Positions 8,901-14,816 of a stretch of DNA of 50,893 bases are shown in pieces; the first letter of the stretch is position 1; each line of letters starts with the position of its first letter. A program made the position numbers and the translations under genes. The notes beneath the pieces were generated by a model. The model was not told the DNA's origin. It saw only the letters and a program-made list of their open reading frames with translations, and ran no database searches. The stretch is from Hyphomicrobiales bacterium (GTDB taxonomy: Bacteria; Pseudomonadota; Alphaproteobacteria; Rhizobiales; Xanthobacteraceae). Location: contig DAHUXA010000003.1 in assembly GCA_027307405.1 (NCBI GenBank), positions 1 through 50,893 on the forward strand, written 5' to 3'.

Positions 8901-9285
8901 CATCGAAGACGAAACCGCGATCGCCAATGTGATCGTATGGCCGAAAATATTCGAGCGTCTGCGACCCGTGGTCTTGGGCGCGCGCTATGTCGCGGTGACC
9001 GGCCGTGTACAGGAGGAAAGCGGCGTCATCCACGTCGTTGCCGAGCAACTCGAGGATCTTACGCCCTTTCTGGCCCAGCTGGCCGACCACGGCGCCGAGA
9101 TCGACGGTCTGGCACGCTGCGACGAGGTGCGCCGGCCGATTGAGGACCAACGTGAAGCGCGCCTTGCCGGCAGCCGCCACAGCCGTCTCGTCCGGCTCAT
9201 GCGGGAAATGCCGGAGCTCGCCGGCGACCTAGATGTTTCCGCGCACGGCTCGGCACATGCGCCGACGCGGCGAGCACGCGTTTAA
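5944..9285 (+). CDS. dnaE2: Error-prone DNA polymerase III alpha subunit DnaE2 (ImuC)
   Basis: DnaE2 is the C-family polymerase that carries out mutagenic translesion synthesis with ImuA and ImuB after DNA damage. The 1113-residue product has an N-terminal PHP domain (about 1-260, beginning YLEFAVASNFSFLRGASHPEE) and the palm with catalytic Asp372 and Asp374 in PPDIDVDFEHERR. The third carboxylate, Asp521, lies in LKIDVLGLGML. A helix-hairpin-helix region follows, and an OB fold near residues 965-1060 contains ISGLVTCRQRPGSANG. The length is typical of DnaE2 and shorter than replicative DnaE. It is the last gene of the LexA-controlled cassette and nearly abuts the convergent gene that follows. 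Confidence 0.96.
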   Translation: MRYLEFAVASNFSFLRGASHPEELMVQAAHVGLAGIGLCDLNSVAGVVRAHLAKREQNLSLRYHPGVRLVFADGTPDVLAYPRDRAGWGRLCRLLTVGNLRAEKGDCILRLDDLLAHIFGLELIAMGGHGPSLARLREAAPRRVRLAASMLYRGRDRARLTRMQEFARAACVPLIAVNDVLYHHPDRRPLADVLTCIREKTTIDLAGRKLAANAERYLKPPLEMARLFRNAPEVIEETTVLSDALSFSLDELRYEYPDEQVKGFSNAQDALVQLTYEGAVRRYPQGLPDKVRANLEHELKLIAQLQYAPYFLTVYDIVSFARSQNILCQGRGSAANSAVCYCLGVTEVDADRADLLFERFISPERREPPDIDVDFEHERREEVIQYIYRKYGRERAGIAATVISYRGRSAIREVGKAFGLSEDTIGALSSSIWGGGGSAVSKDAVTRTGLDPQSRRMRQVLALAQEINGFPRHLSQHVGGFVITRSRLDEVMPIGNAAMDDRTFVEWDKDDLDALGILKIDVLGLGMLSCIRKALDLVERHYGEQQTLATIPPEDPAVYRMLCRADSLGVFQVESRAQMTMLPRLKPDNFYDLVIEVAIVRPGPIQGDMVHPYLRRRRGQEAVTYPSKELEAVLSKTLGVPLFQEQAMKIAIVAAGFTPSEADRLRRAMATFKRVGTIGTFQRKMIDGMLANGYARDFAERCFQQIEGFGEYGFPESHAASFALLVYASAWLKCRYPDAFAAALLNAQPMGFYAPAQIVRDAREHGVEVRPPDINHSLWDSTLESGPHAAERLHELHRDMRDDIRTAHAVRLGLREIKGLSEKDAKLVMEKRGVAYDSVRDLWLRSGLSPHVLERLADADAFGSLGLTRREALWAAKALGRVGDRDDDLPLFATDGGVVPVYIISREPDVRLPPMPIGEEVINDYRFLHLSLRAHPAQFLRSDLSARGIKQNDTLRRTASGARTRISGLVTCRQRPGSANGVVFMTIEDETAIANVIVWPKIFERLRPVVLGARYVAVTGRVQEESGVIHVVAEQLEDLTPFLAQLADHGAEIDGLARCDEVRRPIEDQREARLAGSRHSRLVRLMREMPELAGDLDVSAHGSAHAPTRRARV

Positions 9286-9303
9286 TTGAACAAGCTTCTG
9301 CGC

Positions 9304-9933
9304 CTACATCGGCGGCGCAACTCCACGGCCAACATTGACGCGCACCGTCATCAGGGTGCCGTCAGCCTGACGGGTCGCCGCTGGAATATAAATTCTCGCG
9401 CCTGCTTTCAATTCTTCCTTGCTGCCAGGCAAATAGGTCACGATCACGGTCTCGGGGGTCACGTCGATTGTCTTGGAGCCGTCCTTGTAGTTGAGCGTCA
9501 GCGTCGTGCCGCCCTCGTTTGCAACAGTTCCGTTCACCTTGCTTTTGCCCACGCTATTGACTGTGCCATTCGTCATCGTGCTACGCGGCTTGTAATCGTA
9601 GGGCCTATCGCCGTCGCCGGTGCCACGCATTTCTTCTGGAAAAATATGAACCTCGACGGCTTTCCAACTGCCATCCGGCTGCGGCATTGCGGTCGATCCG
9701 ACAAAAGAATTCGGCTTGATGTCGGCGAGTGAAGCCTTCACTAAAGCTATAACCTTGCCGTCGTCAGCCAGCTTCACCTTCAGCGTGTCGCCCTCGCGCG
9801 ATTTGACGATCATCATGGCGCCATCGACCTGCTCGATGGTACCGCGAACGCGTACCGGTTTGTCCTGCGCGCACACCGGGGCAGAGGTCAACGCTGCCAC
9901 ACAGACTGCGCCAACTATCGTCAATACTTTCAC
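9304..9933 (-). CDS. Exported protein of unknown function, first of a tandem paralogous pair
   Basis: The 209-residue product starts with a cleavable signal peptide (MKVLTIVGAVCVAALTSAP, cleavage likely after VCAQ or nearby), so it is periplasmic or outer. The mature part is rich in short beta-strands. It contains RVRGTIEQVDGAMMIVKSR near residue 28 and VIALVKASLADIKPNSFVGS near 60, a pattern like the OB-fold DUF5666-type proteins. The neighbour at 10006-10626 is a clear paralogue: RGxIExxDGxMxxxK, ALVKASLADIK and TMTNxxV are conserved in the same order. Translation starts at GTG 9933, with GGAG seven bases upstream. No enzyme motif is recognisable. Confidence 0.82.
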   Translation of the reverse strand: MKVLTIVGAVCVAALTSAPVCAQDKPVRVRGTIEQVDGAMMIVKSREGDTLKVKLADDGKVIALVKASLADIKPNSFVGSTAMPQPDGSWKAVEVHIFPEEMRGTGDGDRPYDYKPRSTMTNGTVNSVGKSKVNGTVANEGGTTLTLNYKDGSKTIDVTPETVIVTYLPGSKEELKAGARIYIPAATRQADGTLMTVRVNVGRGVAPPM

Positions 9934-10005
9934 GATGGTTCTCCGTTAAATGACTGCGCCGCCATCAACCGGCGGCGCAGGAACACTGCGCATGCTGAAC
10001 GTTCA

Positions 10006-10626
10006 TCACATCGCCGGCGTAAGGCTGCGGCCAACATAAAGTGTCTTGGCCAACACCGAGCCATCCGGCTGCTTGTCCGACGCCATAATGATGATCTGAG
10101 CGCCCGGCTTGAGTTCATCCTTGCTGCCCGGTGCCACCGCAGTGATCATGGTTGCCGGCGTGATGATGATTTTTTTCTCGCCGTCCTTGTATTTTACCAT
10201 CAGTGCCTGGCCGTTCTTTTCGGCTACGCTGCTCTCCACATAGGCGTTGGTCATCGTACTGCCGGGTTTCGCATCCCATGGTCCGTGCCGGTCGGGCACA
10301 ACGCCGCGCTGCGCCGGAAGGAAGATGTGGACTGAAAAAGCCTCGACGCTGCCGTCCGCCTGAGGCATCCCCGCAACGCCGATGTAACTGTCGTTCTTGA
10401 TATCGGCGAGCGACGCCTTGACCAGCGCGGCCACCCGCGCATCGTCAGCAACCTTCACATTGAGCGTGGCGCCGTCGCGCGTTTTGAGCGCGAGCATGCC
10501 GCCATCGGCCTTTTCGATCTGTCCGCGGATACGGGTCGGCTGTTGCGCCAAAGCAGCGTTTGCGAAAAGCAACGCAATGGCAACGGCGCCAAGCGTCCAA
10601 CGCGTCATATTCGGCTTGTACATCAT
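10006..10626 (-). CDS. Exported protein of unknown function, second of a tandem paralogous pair
   Basis: This exported protein of about 206 residues has a signal peptide (RWTLGAVAIALLFANAALAQ) and shares RIRGQIEKADGGMLALKTR, VAALVKASLADIKNDSYIGV and the TMTNAYVESS region with the adjacent paralogue. The two are products of a tandem duplication that has diverged well. The ATGs at 10626 and 10623 lie four and seven bases after a strong GGAGGAG; either could start. The frame is open upstream to 10665, but that part has no family support. It lies 74 bp downstream of aroE and could be read through from it. Function is unknown; a beta-rich ligand-binding or metal-linked envelope role is possible but unsupported. 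Confidence 0.82.
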   Translation of the reverse strand: MMYKPNMTRWTLGAVAIALLFANAALAQQPTRIRGQIEKADGGMLALKTRDGATLNVKVADDARVAALVKASLADIKNDSYIGVAGMPQADGSVEAFSVHIFLPAQRGVVPDRHGPWDAKPGSTMTNAYVESSVAEKNGQALMVKYKDGEKKIIITPATMITAVAPGSKDELKPGAQIIIMASDKQPDGSVLAKTLYVGRSLTPAM

Positions 10627-10700
10627 GAATCTCCTCCCAATCTGGTTCTTCAAGGCCAGCCTCAATCAGGCGGATAACCCCAATTCAACCTTCTTATTCC

Positions 10701-11540
10701 TCACTTTTTCTTGAGCAGATCGGCTTCGACCAGTGCGCGCAGTTCCGCGGTTACCTCCGGACGGATACCGAACCACAGTTGGAAGCCACGCACTGCCTGA
10801 TGCAGCAACATGCCAAGCCCGTCGGCTGTCCGGAGCCCCCGTGCGCGCGCCGAGGCGAGCAGCCCGGTCACCAAGGGGTCATAGACCAGGTCCGCGACCA
10901 CCATCGAAGGAAGGGCGCGTAAATTGAATTCAAGCGGCGGCTGCCCGACCATGCCAAGCGTGGTGGTGTTGACCAAAAGCCCGGCGCCGCCGAGCAACCC
11001 CGTGGTTTCATCCCAACGGGCGACCTGCACGCGCGTGCCAAATTTTTTCTGCAGCGCTTTCGCGCGCGCCTCAGTGCGATTGATCACATAGACTCGGCTG
11101 ACTTCGCGTGCGAGCAGCGCGTATATCACCGCGCGTGCGCCGCCGCCGGCTCCGAGCACCACAGCGGTCGACAGGCCCCGATCCCAACCGGGCGTCGTCG
11201 CATCGAGATTGGCCAGGAATCCCTCGACATCCGTATTGGTCGAACGCAGCTTGCCGTCGGCGTACCAAAGCGCGTTGGCAGCACCGACCGCACGCGCGCG
11301 ATCGTCAGGCTCCGACAATTTGAGCACGGCTTCTTTATGCGGCACCGTGATGTTGGCGCCGATATAACCATTGGCACGCAGATTCTTGATGAAATCAGCG
11401 AATTTCTCAGGCGGCACCGCTTCACGCCGGTACTCGGCATCGAGCTTGTGCTGCTTGATCCAGTAGTTGTGGATTAACGGCGAGCGCGAATGACCGGCGG
11501 GCCAGGCAATGACGCAGACAGCTTTATGTTCTTTACTCAT
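10701..11540 (-). CDS. aroE: Shikimate dehydrogenase
   Basis: AroE reduces 3-dehydroshikimate to shikimate with NADPH in the chorismate pathway. The 279-residue protein has the N-terminal substrate domain with GHSRSPLIHN (residues 16-25), catalytic Lys69 in NITVPHKEAV and Asp104 in NTDVEGF. The NADP-binding Rossmann loop VLGAGGGARA lies near 127-136, and NRTEARA follows the second strand, as expected for NADP preference. The length is normal. In many relatives aroE sits beside maf and coaE; here it is flanked by unrelated genes. It could be the housekeeping copy or a quinate/shikimate-type paralogue, which sequence alone does not settle. Confidence 0.92.
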   Translation of the reverse strand: MSKEHKAVCVIAWPAGHSRSPLIHNYWIKQHKLDAEYRREAVPPEKFADFIKNLRANGYIGANITVPHKEAVLKLSEPDDRARAVGAANALWYADGKLRSTNTDVEGFLANLDATTPGWDRGLSTAVVLGAGGGARAVIYALLAREVSRVYVINRTEARAKALQKKFGTRVQVARWDETTGLLGGAGLLVNTTTLGMVGQPPLEFNLRALPSMVVADLVYDPLVTGLLASARARGLRTADGLGMLLHQAVRGFQLWFGIRPEVTAELRALVEADLLKKK

Positions 11541-11690
11541 TACTCCGCTACACTATCTTGCGCCGACGATCGATGCATCTAATCCGCGCGGCGCGGCCCG
11601 TCAACGCTGGCGGCCCTGCCATTTACATTATTCCCTCAATTACTGCCTCCCCTTGCGGGATGAGAAAATGCCGCTCGAAATGAGACCTTC

Positions 11691-12596
11691 ATGAAATCGA
11701 TTTTTCTCGACTGCAACGACCAACTGGCGCCTGTGTGGGCACGGGTCGCGCGACCAGACGATCCTCCAATCGACGTCAACCGTAAGGCATTCGCACGCGA
11801 CGAGTTGCCGCGCATTATCCGCGGTTACGACATCGCGATTGATGACCACTCCTACATGCCGACGCCTCTGGTGGCGCAATGTCCCGAACTCAAGCACATC
11901 GTTTTCCTGGGTACTGGGCCGGCAAGCTACATGAATGTCGACGAACTGAACGCGCGCGGCATCAGGGTACATATTATCAAAGGTTACGGCGATACCGCAG
12001 TGGCCGAACATAGTATCGCACTGCTGTGGGCCTGCGCGCGCGATATCGCGCGCATGGATCGTGAAGTGCGCAGCGGCGTGTGGACGCCGCATGAAGGCGT
12101 GCAGCTTCTTGGCAAGACGCTAGGCGTGATCGGTCTTGGCGGCATTGGTCGCGAAGTCGCGCGCATCGGCAAAGGCATGGGCATGACCGTAATCGGGTGG
12201 AACCGGACCAAGCATGCCGGAATCGACATCCCGCTGGTGGACATCGACACGCTGCTCGCTCGTGCGGATATGATATCGATGAATTTGACGCTCGGCGATG
12301 AAACGCGCGGCTTTCTCTCTGCGGAGCGAATTGCGCGCATGAAGAAAGGCGTCATCTACATCAATACAGCGCGCGGGGCACTGGCCGACGAGGCCGCGCT
12401 GATTGCGGCCCTCAAAAGCGGGCACATTCGCCACGCGGGGCTTGATGTCTTCCACAACGAACCACTACCGCCAGATCATCCGCTCGCCAAACTCGACAAC
12501 GTGACTCTATCAGCGCACGCAGCGTTCCGTACGCCGGAAGCTTCCGAAACGCTGCTGCGCCGCGCGATCGATATCGTGAAACGGATCACCGCATAA
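11691..12596 (+). CDS. D-isomer-specific 2-hydroxyacid dehydrogenase
   Basis: This NAD(P)-dependent 2-hydroxyacid dehydrogenase has 301 residues. The cofactor loop GVIGLGGIGREVA is near residues 145-157, and the catalytic residues are Arg228 (INTARGA), Glu257 (HNEPLP) and His276 (LSAHAAF). It reduces a 2-keto acid or oxidises a D-2-hydroxy acid; the exact substrate is unknown. The NxT at the second-strand end (GWNRTKH) has a basic residue, suggesting NADP(H). It precedes the molybdenum hydroxylase operon by 117 bp on the same strand and may belong to the same pathway. The Shine-Dalgarno is weak. Phosphoglycerate dehydrogenase is unlikely given the absence of any C-terminal regulatory domain. 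Confidence 0.9.
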   Translation: MKSIFLDCNDQLAPVWARVARPDDPPIDVNRKAFARDELPRIIRGYDIAIDDHSYMPTPLVAQCPELKHIVFLGTGPASYMNVDELNARGIRVHIIKGYGDTAVAEHSIALLWACARDIARMDREVRSGVWTPHEGVQLLGKTLGVIGLGGIGREVARIGKGMGMTVIGWNRTKHAGIDIPLVDIDTLLARADMISMNLTLGDETRGFLSAERIARMKKGVIYINTARGALADEAALIAALKSGHIRHAGLDVFHNEPLPPDHPLAKLDNVTLSAHAAFRTPEASETLLRRAIDIVKRITA

Positions 12597-12713
12597 TATC
12601 AATAAGGCCCCCTCGTGGCGCCCCCGCTCTGAGGCAGCCGTACTGCGAACGTTATGCCTGCATTGACCTGCCCACGTTCCCGGTCACAATAAGAAAAAAG
12701 ACGGGGAGGACAC

Positions 12714-13544
12714 GTGAAGCCAGCGCCATTCGCATATAAAAAGGCGCGTTCTCTCGACGAGGCGGTGGCTCTTCTCGTCGAGAAGGATGCGCGACTGTTG
12801 GCCGGTGGGCAGAGCCTGATCGCCACACTCAACATGCGGCTGTCGGCGCCAAGTCTGCTTATCGACATCAATGGTCTTGGCGGACTCGATGGCATCACGG
12901 TCAAAGGTGGCGCCGTCGAGATTGGCGCCCTTACGCGGCACGCCCAGGCCGAGCGCTCTGACGTCATCGCCAAGCAAGCGCCGCTCATCGCCCGCGCAAT
13001 TCCGCATATCGGCCACCCCGCCATCCGCAATCGCGGCACCCTGGGGGGCTCGATCGCCTTCGCCGACCCGGCGGCAGAATTGCCAGCCTGCCTCCTTGCA
13101 CTTGACGGAGAGATCGACGCGACCGGACCGAAAGGCAAACGCACAATCAAGGCCCAGGATTTCTTCAAAGGCCTGTTTGAAACCGCGCTGGGGCCACAAG
13201 AAGTGCTCACTGCGATCCGCGTGCCGGCTGCCGACAATGCAGCGCGCGTGGGATTTGCAGAGCTGGCGCGTCGCCACGGCGACTATGCGATCGTCGGGCT
13301 TGCGGCATGCGCGCGTGCCAATGGCAAGGGTCTCTCCGATGTCCGCCTGGCCTATTTTGGCGTCGGCAGTACGCCGGTGCGCGCGAAGAAGGCCGAACTG
13401 GCGCTGGCAAGCGGCAACATCGACGCCGCAATCAAGGCACTCGATCTTCAGCCACATGACGACGTTCAGGCAACCGGCAAGGTGAAAACACATCTCGCCG
13501 GCGCGCTGCTCCGCCGCGTCGCGAAACAACTCCTTGAGGCGTGA
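12714..13544 (+). CDS. Molybdenum hydroxylase FAD-binding medium subunit (CoxM/XdhB type)
   Basis: The 276-residue protein is the FAD-binding subunit of a xanthine dehydrogenase-family molybdenum hydroxylase. It passes electrons from the iron-sulfur subunit to the acceptor. Visible FAD contacts are LLAGGQSLIATLNMRL (residues about 29-44) and TLGGSIAFADPAAELPA (near 109-125), both standard in CoxM/CutM. Translation starts with GTG, with GGGAGG five bases before it. It is the first gene of a four-gene operon (M, S, HD protein, L) and the next start lies 2 bp after its stop. The substrate of the holoenzyme is unknown. Confidence 0.93.
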   Translation: MKPAPFAYKKARSLDEAVALLVEKDARLLAGGQSLIATLNMRLSAPSLLIDINGLGGLDGITVKGGAVEIGALTRHAQAERSDVIAKQAPLIARAIPHIGHPAIRNRGTLGGSIAFADPAAELPACLLALDGEIDATGPKGKRTIKAQDFFKGLFETALGPQEVLTAIRVPAADNAARVGFAELARRHGDYAIVGLAACARANGKGLSDVRLAYFGVGSTPVRAKKAELALASGNIDAAIKALDLQPHDDVQATGKVKTHLAGALLRRVAKQLLEA

Positions 13545-13546
13545 TC

Positions 13547-14032
13547 ATGACCGACAGCGCCTTCGATATTTCATTGACCGTAAATGGCGAGCGTGTGCGT
13601 GAGCGCGTCGATGCGCGCAAGACATTGGTTGATTTCCTGCGTGAGGACCTCGCACTGACCGGTAGTCATGTCGGTTGCGAACACGGCGTTTGCGGCGCAT
13701 GCACGGTGCGTGTGAACGGCGAGATCGTGCGCGGCTGCCTGATGTTGGCCGTGCAATGCGATGGCGCCAAAGTTGAGACGATCGAGGGAATGTCTGACTC
13801 CGGCGAGGTCGCCGACTTGCAAGCGGCATTCGAGCAACGAAACGCCCTCCAATGCGGCTATTGCACGCCAGGAATGATCGCCGCTGCACAGGACCTGCTC
13901 AGACGCGGCGGCGTACCAAGCCGCGACGAGATACGTGAGCACTTGTCCGGAAACTACTGCCGGTGCACTGGCTATCACGCCATCATCGATGCCGTCGAAG
14001 CAGTGGCACAAGCACGGGCGGGAGGAAGGTGA
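13547..14032 (+). CDS. Molybdenum hydroxylase 2Fe-2S small subunit (CoxS/XdhC-like type)
   Basis: The 161-residue protein carries two 2Fe-2S clusters. The N-terminal plant-ferredoxin-type cluster uses the Cys residues in CEHGVCGACTVRVNGEIVRGC-like spacing (residues about 43-64). The C-terminal cluster uses CGYCTPGM and CRCTGYH. It transfers electrons from the molybdenum site to the FAD subunit. The ATG at 13547 is chosen because GAGG lies seven bases upstream. An in-frame GTG at 13541 overlaps the preceding stop and is less likely. It is the second gene of the operon, and the HD-domain gene starts 3 bp after its stop. Confidence 0.95.
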   Translation: MTDSAFDISLTVNGERVRERVDARKTLVDFLREDLALTGSHVGCEHGVCGACTVRVNGEIVRGCLMLAVQCDGAKVETIEGMSDSGEVADLQAAFEQRNALQCGYCTPGMIAAAQDLLRRGGVPSRDEIREHLSGNYCRCTGYHAIIDAVEAVAQARAGGR

Positions 14033-14035
14033 ACC

Positions 14036-14803
14036 ATGAACGAACACGCCCAGCCGTTGTCGATGTCCGAGCGCGCCGATGAACTTGAAGAAGAAAAGAT
14101 GCACGAAATGGAGCGCATCATCACGCGATCGACCATCGCACATTTGATGGACGGCAACATCAAGATGGATACCAGCCCCGAGATGCGCGCGAGGTATCCT
14201 GGCAAGTTCTTTCTGATGGGTGACGACCCGCGCCTGCCACCGATGCCGCAGAAGCCGACGCTGGTGGACTATTTCCGTCACCGTTTTGCTTCGACCGCCC
14301 ATCTGCTGCAAAGCGCCACCCACGCGCTGAAAGGCGGCCAGCCTGAAAAGGTTGTCCTTGCCTGCCTGCTCCACGACATCGCTATCGTCAGCTTCATACG
14401 CTGCGACCACGGCTACTGGGGCGCGCAGATGATCGAACCGTACGTTGACGAGGAAGTGGCCTGGGCCGTGAAGACGCACCAGGCACTGCGTTTTTTCTCC
14501 GACGAGACGGTCGGCTACGGTTATCCCGACCTCTACAAGCAATTGTTTGGACCTGACTATCAGCCAGAGCCTTATATCGTCGAGGAATACAAGCGGGCCC
14601 GAGCCCACAAATGGTACATGACCTCGCGCCTGATCTGCGTGAACGACATTTATTCGTTCGATCCCAACGCCAGGGTCAGTCTCGACGACTTCGTCGATAT
14701 CATCGGGCGCAATTTCAGGCAGCCAAAGGAAGGCCTCGGTCTCGACAACAGCCCGTCGGCGCACATGTGGCGCACGATCTTATGGCCAACCCGGTTTTTG
14801 TGA
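14036..14803 (+). CDS. HD-domain protein embedded in a molybdenum hydroxylase operon
   Basis: The 255-residue soluble protein contains an HD-superfamily metal site: His89, His113-Asp114 (LLHDIAI), His125 (CDHGYWGA), His148 (VKTHQALRF) and Asp204 (ICVNDIYSF). That six-ligand set, H...HD...H...H...D, is the one used by two-metal HD phosphohydrolases and also by diiron HD oxygenases such as PhnZ and myo-inositol oxygenase. The N-terminal 80 residues are charged and helical, beginning with EDELEEEKMHEMERI-like sequence. AAGG lies six bases before the ATG. It lies between the small and large subunits of a molybdenum hydroxylase with a 3-bp gap upstream and 13 bp downstream, so it is almost surely cotranscribed. 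It is neither a known maturation factor nor a known subunit. Its reaction is unknown, but a link to the hydroxylase product is the simplest inference. Confidence 0.85.
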   Translation: MNEHAQPLSMSERADELEEEKMHEMERIITRSTIAHLMDGNIKMDTSPEMRARYPGKFFLMGDDPRLPPMPQKPTLVDYFRHRFASTAHLLQSATHALKGGQPEKVVLACLLHDIAIVSFIRCDHGYWGAQMIEPYVDEEVAWAVKTHQALRFFSDETVGYGYPDLYKQLFGPDYQPEPYIVEEYKRARAHKWYMTSRLICVNDIYSFDPNARVSLDDFVDIIGRNFRQPKEGLGLDNSPSAHMWRTILWPTRFL

Positions 14804-14816
14804 GGTGCGTGGCTCA

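Noticed and set aside
13571-14764. A 397-residue minus-strand frame under the 2Fe-2S and HD genes
   Set aside because: It is antisense to two well-supported genes and shows no recognisable fold.
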